Positions 26,811-35,077 of a stretch of DNA of 64,000 nucleotides are shown piece by piece (position 1 is the stretch's first letter; each line of letters opens with the position of its first letter). Source of the DNA: JBAYDV01 sp041672845 (GTDB lineage: Bacteria > Bacteroidota > Bacteroidia > Bacteroidales > UBA932). Below the pieces are notes generated by a model. That model was not told the DNA's origin. It ran no database searches and saw nothing but the letters and a program-made list of their open reading frames with translations. Where the stretch lies: positions 1-64,000 of the forward strand of contig JBAYYV010000004.1 in NCBI GenBank assembly GCA_041672845.1, given 5' to 3'. A program made the position numbers and the translations under genes.

Positions 26811-27209
26811 AGTGGAGATGGGCGGAGTCGAACCGCCGTCCAAACACAGCACTCAACGAATTTCTACATGTTTATTTCGTTTTAAATTTTCGTGATACAC
26901 TTAGATAACGAACCATCAGGTATATCCTTATCCTCTAAATCTTAAATCATCTTAGAGAAATCAATGATTGCAATCGACTTTTATGATATCCCGATTATCA
27001 GCATAGTCAATAAAAAACTGATGGGATACTCGTCATCCCTGCACCTTGGCAGAAACGATTAAGGTAGAAAGCTAGGCCTTCTTACGCAGCGAGTGCATAA
27101 TTATTGTTGCCAGTTAATGGCTTATAACCCGAGTTTAACGAGCCCGGTTACCACCGCTCGACATGCTTATCGATGGATGTCTAATGCTGTCAAAACCAAA
27201 AACATCCCC
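26811..27209 (-). ncRNA. ssrA: transfer-messenger RNA (tmRNA)
   Basis: The tRNA-like ends pair: 5' GGGGATG (27209 downward) with 3' CATCTCC (26814-26820), and the T-arm GTTCGACTCC precedes the 3' strand. The full CCA is not encoded; the sequence continues A-CTA. The tag reading frame sits at 27082-27111 and reads GNNNYALAA followed by TAA, the expected degradation tag ending in LAA. tmRNA rescues stalled ribosomes and marks their products for proteolysis, for which Lon, encoded at 3182-5584, is one candidate protease. Confidence 0.96.
27082..27111 (-). other. tmRNA tag-peptide reading frame
   Basis: Nine codons plus stop encode GNNNYALAA. Codons are GGC AAC AAT AAT TAT, then GCA CTC GCT GCG, then TAA. 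The resume codon at the 5' edge is assumed to be GGC; the Ala charged to tmRNA would precede it. Confidence 0.85.
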
Positions 27210-27217
27210 ATTCTTTA

Positions 27218-27225
27218 CAAATATA
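27218..27225 (-). promoter_or_regulatory. -7 promoter box for ssrA
   Basis: The minus strand reads TATATTTG, 8 bp before the mature tmRNA 5' end and just downstream of the HD-domain gene stop codon at 27232. Confidence 0.6.
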
Positions 27226-27231
27226 AGAAAT

Positions 27232-29250
27232 TTATTCTTTTTTCATCTTAGGATAAACGATTCTTTCGTGATAAAGATGATTAAGATGTTCTTTAAAATT
27301 GTTTTTAACAATATTAATATCTTTTATTTTTATATCAGCCTCTACTAACTGGGAATCAGTAGATCTCTGAGAGACTATAGAATCTACTAAATCAGAAATA
27401 CTTTTTTCTGAATAATTATCTAATGTGCGTGAGGCAGCTTCTACAGCATCCGCCATCATAACTATTACTTGTTCTGTCGTCTGTGGTAATTTACCATGAT
27501 AAGTAAAAGGTTCTTTATTATTTAAATCACCTCCATCATTACAATAAACTGTATAAAAATAAGATACCATAGTTTTAGCATGATGAGTACTAATAAAATT
27601 CACTATCGGTTCAGGTAATTTATACTTTTTAGCTAATTCTAAACCATCATCTACATGTCTAATAATCTGATGAGCAGATTCCATTGGAGACAATCCTTTA
27701 TGATAATTCATAGAAGCTGCTTGATTTTCTACAAAGCACTGTGGATTATTAATCTTTCCTATATCGTGATATAAAGCACCTGCTTTAATTAGAGATATAT
27801 CAGCACCTACTTCTCTAGCAGCATCTACAGCTAAATTAGCCACTTGTAAAGAATGCTGAAATGTACCCGGAGCCTTAGTAGCCAATTCCTGAAGCAATTT
27901 ATTATTGGTGTCAGCCAAATCCCTTAATCTGGACTTAGAAATCAAAGAAAATACTTTTTCAAACAAGAATACAAAAGGATAAGCTGCTATTACTAAAAGT
28001 GAATTAGCTGCTATAATAAAAATAATATTAATATCTAAATGAGCCAACGACCCATCACCGAATAATCTAAAAGTTATATAAGTGACTGAAAGTGAAGCAA
28101 ATATAAATAATGAATTAATAAACTGTAACCAGCCTCTATGATAGAAGCTGAATGAAAATAGTGCTACTAATCCAGCAAATAAATTCATCATATACAATTC
28201 CACACCATTTTCAGATAAAATCAGAAGAGGTAAAATTAAAACTGAATATAATGGATATGCAGATTTCGGCCTAAAAAAAGATACTAAATATAAGGCTAAA
28301 ACAGAATAAGGAACTATATATAAAAATCTCTCATCTAAATTTCCCACAAATATAGTCGAGACTATCATTATAAGAAATAATAAAAATATATATCTATATT
28401 GATTTGCTTTATAAAATATCTGAGAATCTAAAAAATACATCAGCATCAATAAAACACCAAGTAATAACAATAGATAAATAAAATGCCCCACCATTATATC
28501 CCAATGAGCACCTTCCTTCCCTATACTTAACATATATTCTTTCTTATAAGAATTCAATAATTGTTCTATTTCAGCAGTGACTAATTCACCTTCACTAACT
28601 ATTAATTGACCAGTGTAGAACATACCACTAACTGGAGAGATATAATCTACAGCTTGCTTATGTAAAGCATCTGTTTTCTTCTGATCATAAATAATATTTG
28701 GAACAATATAATCTTCTAACGCAAGAGCAGTATATAAAGAATCTATATCTTTCTCTGGATAAAAATCTCTTAATTCTAGTTTAACTGTATATATAGCTCT
28801 ATCAATATCATAAACCTCAGTACTAGGAATTTCTTTTACTCTCTTATCTCTTTGTAAAAAAATAACTTTAGAACCTTTGTCATATTCAGCAATAATACCT
28901 GTATTATACACATCTCCTAATACATCCAATATATTCAAAGATTCTTCATTAGAAATATGTTTTTGTTTAACTTTAAAAACAGTTTTTCTTAACTCTAAAA
29001 CAGATTTATCAATATTATAATAAGATATTATAGAAGAAGATAATTCTTCTCTTTCTTTCTGTAACTCAGCTTCAGTTTTTAGAATAGGAAAATCTATAGG
29101 AGATATAAGCGTAGAATATAACCAAGGTTTACCCTTTTGATATTCATACATAAATCTACCTTGGTTAGGAAATACTAACATGATAATACCCAGTACTATC
29201 GCTGCTGAGATTATAACTTTATAACCTATTACTTTAGATTTTCCATTCAT
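27232..29250 (-). CDS. 7TM-HD domain phosphodiesterase (PgpH-like)
   Basis: This 672-residue inner-membrane protein has an N-terminal membrane helix, an extracytoplasmic region of roughly 225 residues (7TMR-HDED type), a seven-helix membrane bundle, and a cytoplasmic HD domain. The metal ligands are seen in FQHSLQVANLA, GALYHDIGKIN, and the later HHAKTM and MMADAVEAASRT. The architecture is that of PgpH-type cyclic di-AMP phosphodiesterases. It follows the SDR gene by 19 bp on the same strand. Substrate is by family analogy only. Confidence 0.9.
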   Translation of the reverse strand: MNGKSKVIGYKVIISAAIVLGIIMLVFPNQGRFMYEYQKGKPWLYSTLISPIDFPILKTEAELQKEREELSSSIISYYNIDKSVLELRKTVFKVKQKHISNEESLNILDVLGDVYNTGIIAEYDKGSKVIFLQRDKRVKEIPSTEVYDIDRAIYTVKLELRDFYPEKDIDSLYTALALEDYIVPNIIYDQKKTDALHKQAVDYISPVSGMFYTGQLIVSEGELVTAEIEQLLNSYKKEYMLSIGKEGAHWDIMVGHFIYLLLLLGVLLMLMYFLDSQIFYKANQYRYIFLLFLIMIVSTIFVGNLDERFLYIVPYSVLALYLVSFFRPKSAYPLYSVLILPLLILSENGVELYMMNLFAGLVALFSFSFYHRGWLQFINSLFIFASLSVTYITFRLFGDGSLAHLDINIIFIIAANSLLVIAAYPFVFLFEKVFSLISKSRLRDLADTNNKLLQELATKAPGTFQHSLQVANLAVDAAREVGADISLIKAGALYHDIGKINNPQCFVENQAASMNYHKGLSPMESAHQIIRHVDDGLELAKKYKLPEPIVNFISTHHAKTMVSYFYTVYCNDGGDLNNKEPFTYHGKLPQTTEQVIVMMADAVEAASRTLDNYSEKSISDLVDSIVSQRSTDSQLVEADIKIKDINIVKNNFKEHLNHLYHERIVYPKMKKE

Positions 29251-29269
29251 AATTTTAGTTTTTCATAAA

Positions 29270-30076
29270 TTAAGATTTATCTTCTTTAGAAATGAACCAA
29301 AGTTCTAACTTATCTAAAAGAGCCGGACACCATTTGTTTAAAAAAACAGTAATACGACCAATTGGAGTTAAAATCATAGTTCTTTTGTGCTTCCTAAGAC
29401 CTTTTAGCATAAGATGAGCACATTGTTCAGCAGACATCATCTTATCTTCCTGTCTAGGTGTAGATCCTTGTTTAGAACCATCAGCCAACATAGCAGAATA
29501 TCTAACATTAGAAGCAGTATAACCTGGTGCAAATATCATTACATGCAAACCATCACGTAAATGTTCTACCCTCACAGAATCTAAAAATCCATTAATCGCG
29601 AATTTTGAAGAAGAATAACCGGTTCTACCTGGCAATCCTTTAAACCCTGCTATAGAAATCACACCACATACAGAACCTTTAGTTTCCAATAAATACGGTA
29701 AAGCATATTTAGTACAGAAAACAGTACCCCAATAATTAATATCCATCGAACGTTTTAATACGCTAAGGTCTAAATCCTTGAACAAAGCTCTCATAGATAC
29801 TCCAGCATTATTAATGAGTATATCTATATGGCCAAAACGCTCTACAGTTTTTTCAATTAATCTTTTACAATCCGATTCACAAGAAACATCAGTTTTAACT
29901 GAAAGGACCTCAGTTTTTTTAGACAATTCTACTTGATATTCTTTCAGTTTTTCCTCACGCCTAGCGGCAATAACTACTTTAGCAAATTCATCGGCCATCG
30001 CTCTAGCTGTCGCCAATCCTATACCTGAACTTGCTCCTGTAATTATTACTACTTTATTTTTAAAATAATTTTTCAT
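29270..30076 (-). CDS. SDR reductase, 3-ketosphinganine reductase-like
   Basis: This 268-residue short-chain dehydrogenase has the cofactor loop GASSGIG near the start, NNAGVSM, and the active site SIAGFKGLPGRTGYSSSKFA with the YxxxK pair. Its C terminus resembles ketosphinganine-type reductases. It sits 16 bp downstream of an alpha-oxoamine synthase gene, the enzyme class that makes a 3-keto long-chain base from an amino acid and an acyl thioester; reduction of that keto group is the expected next step. Substrate assignment is inference from the pair. Other SDR substrates cannot be ruled out. Confidence 0.8.
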   Translation of the reverse strand: MKNYFKNKVVIITGASSGIGLATARAMADEFAKVVIAARREEKLKEYQVELSKKTEVLSVKTDVSCESDCKRLIEKTVERFGHIDILINNAGVSMRALFKDLDLSVLKRSMDINYWGTVFCTKYALPYLLETKGSVCGVISIAGFKGLPGRTGYSSSKFAINGFLDSVRVEHLRDGLHVMIFAPGYTASNVRYSAMLADGSKQGSTPRQEDKMMSAEQCAHLMLKGLRKHKRTMILTPIGRITVFLNKWCPALLDKLELWFISKEDKS

Positions 30077-30092
30077 TATTTATAAAAACTTC

Positions 30093-31349
30093 TTAAATAG
30101 CTTTATCGGGGATTTTATCAGCATCATAAACATTTTCACTAAGTTTTTTCTTAACATCAGCGAAAGCATTTAACGTATAATTAACTTCATCCATAGAATG
30201 AGCAGCAGTAGGAATAAGTCTAAACATAATCACCCCCTTAGGCACTACTGGATAAACTACGACTGAACAGAAGATTTTATAATTTTCACGCAAATCTACT
30301 ACTATATTAGTGGCTTGAGCTACATTCCCCTTCATAAAAACAGGTGTAACACAAGCTTCTGCAGGTCCGATATTGAAACCTCTTTCACGTAAACCCTTCT
30401 GAAGAGAACGAGTAATTAGCCAAAGATGATCTCTTAACTGATCACCTTCTTTACTATCAATAATTTCTAATCTTTTAAGGCAACCTTCTACTATAGGCAT
30501 TGGTAATGCTTTAGCATAAATTTGAGAACGTAAATTATATCTAAGATAATTTATAACATATTTAGGGCCAGCTACAAACCCTCCTATACAAGCCATAGAT
30601 TTAGCATATGCACCTATATAAATATCAATATCATCCATAACATTGAAATGTTCTGAAGTACCACGACCATGTTTACCCATAACACCGAAACCGTGAGCAT
30701 CATCTATGAGAATTCTAAAATGAAATTTTTTCTTTAATGCTACTAATTTGTCTAATGCGCCTAAAGCACCAGTCATACCATATACACCTTCAGTAATAAG
30801 AAGAATACCACCACCAGTTTTTTCAGTTACCTTAGTAGCTCTAGTTAATACTTTCTCACAACTTTCCATGTCATTATGTTTGTACTTAAATCGTTGTCCT
30901 ATATGAAGACGTGCACCATCCATTAAACAAGCATGAGCTTCATTATCTAAAATAAGAACATCATGAGAAGTAGTTAGAGAATCTATAGTACTAACTATAC
31001 CTTGATAACCAAAATTAAACAAAAAAGCATCTTCTTTCTTTTCAAAGACAGCTAATCTTTTTTCTAATTTTTCATGTAAAGATGTATGTCCAGTAAGCAT
31101 TCTAGATCCCATAGGATAAGCAAAACCCCACTTAGCAGCAGCTTCTGTATCTGCTTTTCTGACTAACGGATGATTTGCAAGACCTAAATAATTATTTATA
31201 CTCCAACAAATCATTTTCTGTCCCTGAAATATCATTTTTGATCCAATAGGGCCTTCCAATTTCGGATACATAAAATAGCCTTTTGCTCTCTCACAATATT
31301 TACCTAGAGGACCACCCTCATCTTTTTTTATTCTTTCAAAGATATCCAT
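30093..31349 (-). CDS. alpha-oxoamine synthase (serine palmitoyltransferase or cysteate acyltransferase type)
   Basis: This 418-residue PLP enzyme belongs to the alpha-oxoamine synthase family, which condenses an amino acid with an acyl thioester and loses CO2. Motifs: WSINNYLGLANHP, AYPMGSRMLTGHTSLHEKLE, DDAHGFGVMG, and the PLP lysine in GAYAKSMACIGGF. In Bacteroidota members make sphingolipid or sulfonolipid long-chain bases. The neighbouring SDR supports that role over 2-amino-3-ketobutyrate ligase or BioF. It is unlike the classical Sphingobacterium enzyme near the N terminus, and cysteate acyltransferase is a real alternative. It lies 27 bp after gyrB on the same strand. Confidence 0.82.
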   Translation of the reverse strand: MDIFERIKKDEGGPLGKYCERAKGYFMYPKLEGPIGSKMIFQGQKMICWSINNYLGLANHPLVRKADTEAAAKWGFAYPMGSRMLTGHTSLHEKLEKRLAVFEKKEDAFLFNFGYQGIVSTIDSLTTSHDVLILDNEAHACLMDGARLHIGQRFKYKHNDMESCEKVLTRATKVTEKTGGGILLITEGVYGMTGALGALDKLVALKKKFHFRILIDDAHGFGVMGKHGRGTSEHFNVMDDIDIYIGAYAKSMACIGGFVAGPKYVINYLRYNLRSQIYAKALPMPIVEGCLKRLEIIDSKEGDQLRDHLWLITRSLQKGLRERGFNIGPAEACVTPVFMKGNVAQATNIVVDLRENYKIFCSVVVYPVVPKGVIMFRLIPTAAHSMDEVNYTLNAFADVKKKLSENVYDADKIPDKAI

Positions 31350-31376
31350 AATATATTCTATAAAACCAGATAAATA

Positions 31377-33374
31377 CTAAGCATCTATATTAGCATACTT
31401 AGCATTTTGTTTAATAAATTCCCTTCTTGGAGGTACATCATCTCCCATTAACATAGAAAAAATCCTATCTGCTTCAGCAGCATTATTAATAGTAACTTGA
31501 CGCAAAATTCTAGTACCAGGATTCATAGTAGTAGTCATTAACTGTTCCGCATTCATTTCACCAAGACCTTTGTACCTTTGAATAGCAACCGAAGAATCGT
31601 TCCCCTTACCCATTTCACTTACAGCTTTAATCCTTTCTTCATCTGTCCAACAATATACTTCTTCCTTGGATTTTTTAGCTTTAATTCTAAATAATGGAGG
31701 TGTAGCTATATATACATAACCATTTTTAATTAAATCTACCATATATCTAAAAAAGAATGTTAAAATAAGAGTATCAATATGACTACCATCGACATCCGCA
31801 TCAGTCATAATAATTACTTTATGATATCTAAGTTTTGATATATTTAAAGCTTTTTCATCTTCTTCAGTTCCTACAGTAACTCCTAACGCTGTATAAATAT
31901 TACGTATTTGTTCACTCTCAAATACTCTATGCTCCATAGCTTTTTCGACGTTTAGAATTTTACCTCTTAATGGTAAAATAGCTTGAAAATTTCTATCACG
32001 TCCAGTTTTAGCAGTACCACCAGCAGAGTCCCCTTCGACTAAGAAAATTTCACACTTAGAAGGATCTCTATTAGAACAATCTGCTAATTTGCCAGGAAGA
32101 CCAGAACCAGACATTACAGTCTTTCTCTGCACTAAATCACGAGCTTTTCTAGCCGCATGACGTGCTGTAGCAGCTAAAATAATCTTATCTATAATAACTC
32201 TAGCTTCCTTAGGATTTTCTTCCAAATAATTTTCTAAAGCATATTTAGTAGCCTGCGAAACCACAGCATCTACTTCGCCATTTCCTAATTTAGTTTTAGT
32301 CTGACCTTCGAACTGAGGTTCAGCTACTTTAACAGATATAACAGCAGTAAGACCTTCCCTAAAGTCAGAAGCCTCTATATCAAATTTTAATTTAGATAAA
32401 AATCCATTTTTATCTGCAAAAGATTTAAGGGTAGTCGTTAAACCTCTTTTAAAACCTGTTAAATGAGTACCTCCTTCTATAGTATTGATATTATTAACAT
32501 ATGAGTGAATGTTTTCAGAAAAGCCCGTATTATAAAGCATAGCTATTTCAATAGGAACCCCTCCTTTTTCTGTTTCTAAATAAATCGGATTATTTATAAG
32601 TTTTTCTCTATTAGCATCTAGATATTCTACAAATTCTGAAAGCCCTGCTTCAGAATAGAAAGATAAAACATTAGATTTCTTAGGTGCTTCTAAATCATCT
32701 TCATCCTCATCCTCATCTTCATTTTGTCTAAGATCAGTTAAAGATAATCTTAATCCTTTATTTAAATATGCTAATTCTCTCAAACGAGAAGCTAGAATGG
32801 AAGCATCATAAACTGTAGAATTGGTAAATATTTCTTTATCAGGTAAGAAAGTGATTATTGTTCCAGTATCATCAGAATCTCCTATCACTTTTACAGGATA
32901 TAAAGGAGCACCTTTTGAATACTCTTGTACGAAAATTTTACCTTCTCTATGAATTTCAGCTATGAGTTTTATAGATAAAGCATTTACACAAGAAACACCT
33001 ACACCATGAAGTCCACCAGAAACCTTATAACTATCTTTTGAGAACTTACCTCCCGCATGTAATAAAGTCATAACTACTTCTAGAGCAGAACGACCTTCCT
33101 TTTCATGCATTCCAGTAGGAATACCTCTACCATTATCTTTTACAGTAATAGAATTATCAGGATTAATGAGAACTTCGATATGAGTACAATAACCTGCAAG
33201 TGCTTCGTCTATAGAATTATCTATTACTTCATAAACCAAATGATGCAGTCCTCGTGAACCGATATCACCTATGTACATCGATGGTCTTTTTCTAACCGCC
33301 TCTAACCCTTCAAGGACTTGAATACTATTCGCAGAATATTGATTTTCCTGCTTCTGATTTTGTTTGTCTATCAT
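31377..33374 (-). CDS. gyrB: DNA gyrase subunit B
   Basis: This 665-residue subunit supplies the ATPase and TOPRIM parts of gyrase, which adds negative supercoils. GHKL motifs: EVIDNSIDEALAGYC, DNGRGIPTG and GGLHGVGVSCVNALS. TOPRIM: LVEGDSAGGTAKTGRDR and TDADVDGSHI. The C-terminal end RREFIKQNAKYANIDA is the usual GyrB end. It is shorter than E. coli GyrB because the proteobacterial insert is absent. A run of alternating Asp/Glu (DEDEDEDDLE) sits in the transducer region. A promoter box lies 26 bp upstream of the start codon. Confidence 0.96.
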   Translation of the reverse strand: MIDKQNQKQENQYSANSIQVLEGLEAVRKRPSMYIGDIGSRGLHHLVYEVIDNSIDEALAGYCTHIEVLINPDNSITVKDNGRGIPTGMHEKEGRSALEVVMTLLHAGGKFSKDSYKVSGGLHGVGVSCVNALSIKLIAEIHREGKIFVQEYSKGAPLYPVKVIGDSDDTGTIITFLPDKEIFTNSTVYDASILASRLRELAYLNKGLRLSLTDLRQNEDEDEDEDDLEAPKKSNVLSFYSEAGLSEFVEYLDANREKLINNPIYLETEKGGVPIEIAMLYNTGFSENIHSYVNNINTIEGGTHLTGFKRGLTTTLKSFADKNGFLSKLKFDIEASDFREGLTAVISVKVAEPQFEGQTKTKLGNGEVDAVVSQATKYALENYLEENPKEARVIIDKIILAATARHAARKARDLVQRKTVMSGSGLPGKLADCSNRDPSKCEIFLVEGDSAGGTAKTGRDRNFQAILPLRGKILNVEKAMEHRVFESEQIRNIYTALGVTVGTEEDEKALNISKLRYHKVIIMTDADVDGSHIDTLILTFFFRYMVDLIKNGYVYIATPPLFRIKAKKSKEEVYCWTDEERIKAVSEMGKGNDSSVAIQRYKGLGEMNAEQLMTTTMNPGTRILRQVTINNAAEADRIFSMLMGDDVPPRREFIKQNAKYANIDA

Positions 33375-33400
33375 CTTTGATTGTCTTTATTATTTATAAA

Positions 33401-33408
33401 CAAAGATA
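33401..33408 (-). promoter_or_regulatory. -7 promoter box for gyrB
   Basis: The minus strand reads TATCTTTG in the 43-bp gap between the barrel gene and gyrB. It predicts a leader of roughly 20 nt. Confidence 0.6.
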
Positions 33409-33417
33409 ATAAAAATA

Positions 33418-35052
33418 TCACAATTTTAAGCAGATTCCCATGCTTAAAGTAGTAGCTGGAAAAACATATTTTGGTAGATATGAAATCTTCTGATTTAATA
33501 GATTTCCAGCCTTTAAATAAGCAGTCCATAAAGGACTTACTATATAAGAAATTCTTGCACCTAAATTAGTAAAAGAATTTAATTCTCCATAATTATCATC
33601 CGAGATATTATACTCAGTTTTTCCTCTAAAATTAGCATTAACTTCTAAGTAAATACGCTGACGAAGATTATACTCTATAGACGTAGAAATTTCAGTTCTA
33701 GGAAAATAAATAGCACCCGATAAACTTCTTAAAGTCAAACTAGCGTTAGCTTTAACATCTTTAGAACTCCATGTTAAAGCTGCATTAAAAGATTTCACAC
33801 TAAAATCATCCGTAGTCATCCGTAATTCATTAGGATGAATCTCAGATAAAGATACGACAGCATAATGTTCATAATTTACAGCTTTACCTATAATAGAATA
33901 AGATAATCTATCTTTTATCACTCCACTAGCTTCCAGTTTTAATCTATATAATACATCTCTATAACTAGGATGTTTATATTCAGTTAAATAAGGATTAATT
34001 TCTATTAGGTTATCATAATAATAAGCATTTGATTCCCCATCTAAAGAAAAACCCAACCATAAATTATTTTCAAACAATTCATATTTAAGTTTTACTAAAG
34101 GATAAAAATCCCCAGTATTTTCAGTATATCCAAATTTAGAAGAAAAAATAGCTCCTGCAGTCACATTCCATCTATCATCTGTATAATGATATTGAGGTGA
34201 AATATCGATTATACCTCTTAATGAACTATTATAATGAACAGCATTGAATTTATAGCCTAACATCCATTTATGAGGAGACTTAGTAGCCATCCCTATCAAA
34301 CCATGAGTTCCTATATGAGTTTCTTTAGTAGTATCCCCTTTAAATTTCACATAATCATAATTAAAAGAAAAATTATAATAAGATTTAGAACTATTTGTAT
34401 TACAAGATTTTATATTAACTCGCGCATTTATCTTAGAATAATGATTATAAACTGGATCATCGAGATAAATATGCTCTTTCACAGGATCTTCTAAAGAAGC
34501 ATATCGACTCCGATAATCATCTTTAAATCTAATATCAAAATTCAATTCTCCATCATGCCATGAATAATTAGAATTAACACCCACGATATTGCTCATCCTG
34601 TCGGCAATAGTTTTAATATCAGAGTCATCAAAAGTAGGAACCTCGCCCCAGAATGAATCATGTTTCCCATAGAATGTCAAAAATAATTTGTCATTAATAT
34701 GAGGATTAATAAATATATTAGCTTTACCAGTTAAAGGAAAAGCTCCTTCTAAATTAAGATAAAAAGTAGGATTTTCTTTATCCCCTGCAAATGGTAAAAT
34801 AGCAGACTGCATTGGAGAAAATTCATATAAATCTTCATATTTTTTGTCAAAGAAAGAATAATCAAACTTAAGTTTAAAAGACTGTAGCGTATCTGAATAT
34901 TTAGTAAGCAAGGGAGATTTAACTATCTCAGACAATTTACCTTTGTAAACTCTTTTCACTTCTACAGTAGAATTAATATCTTGAGCCTGAATAGAAACAA
35001 AAGTAATAATTACTAATGTGACATATAAGGATATTCTTTTTATAATTTTCAT
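33418..35052 (-). CDS. outer-membrane beta-barrel protein paired with a TPR protein
   Basis: This 544-residue protein has a signal peptide (MKIIKRISLYVTLVIITFVSIQAQ). It then has many short amphipathic strands rich in Tyr, Phe and Asn with turns, such as FYLNLEGAFPL, LTFYGKHDSFWG and FSFNYDYVKF. The last segment, YVFPATTLSMGICLKL, looks like a final barrel strand. Such proteins are annotated as TonB-dependent-receptor-like barrels without a plug. It lies 25 bp downstream of the large TPR gene, a pairing I know from other Bacteroidales. Ligand and role are unknown. Confidence 0.75.
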   Translation of the reverse strand: MKIIKRISLYVTLVIITFVSIQAQDINSTVEVKRVYKGKLSEIVKSPLLTKYSDTLQSFKLKFDYSFFDKKYEDLYEFSPMQSAILPFAGDKENPTFYLNLEGAFPLTGKANIFINPHINDKLFLTFYGKHDSFWGEVPTFDDSDIKTIADRMSNIVGVNSNYSWHDGELNFDIRFKDDYRSRYASLEDPVKEHIYLDDPVYNHYSKINARVNIKSCNTNSSKSYYNFSFNYDYVKFKGDTTKETHIGTHGLIGMATKSPHKWMLGYKFNAVHYNSSLRGIIDISPQYHYTDDRWNVTAGAIFSSKFGYTENTGDFYPLVKLKYELFENNLWLGFSLDGESNAYYYDNLIEINPYLTEYKHPSYRDVLYRLKLEASGVIKDRLSYSIIGKAVNYEHYAVVSLSEIHPNELRMTTDDFSVKSFNAALTWSSKDVKANASLTLRSLSGAIYFPRTEISTSIEYNLRQRIYLEVNANFRGKTEYNISDDNYGELNSFTNLGARISYIVSPLWTAYLKAGNLLNQKISYLPKYVFPATTLSMGICLKL

Positions 35053-35077
35053 ATTAATTTCGTTATTACTTTCTAAA

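Noticed and set aside
26793..26852. Longer N terminus for UDP-glucose dehydrogenase
   Set aside because: The extra residues are encoded by the 3' end of tmRNA and are absent from the family start.
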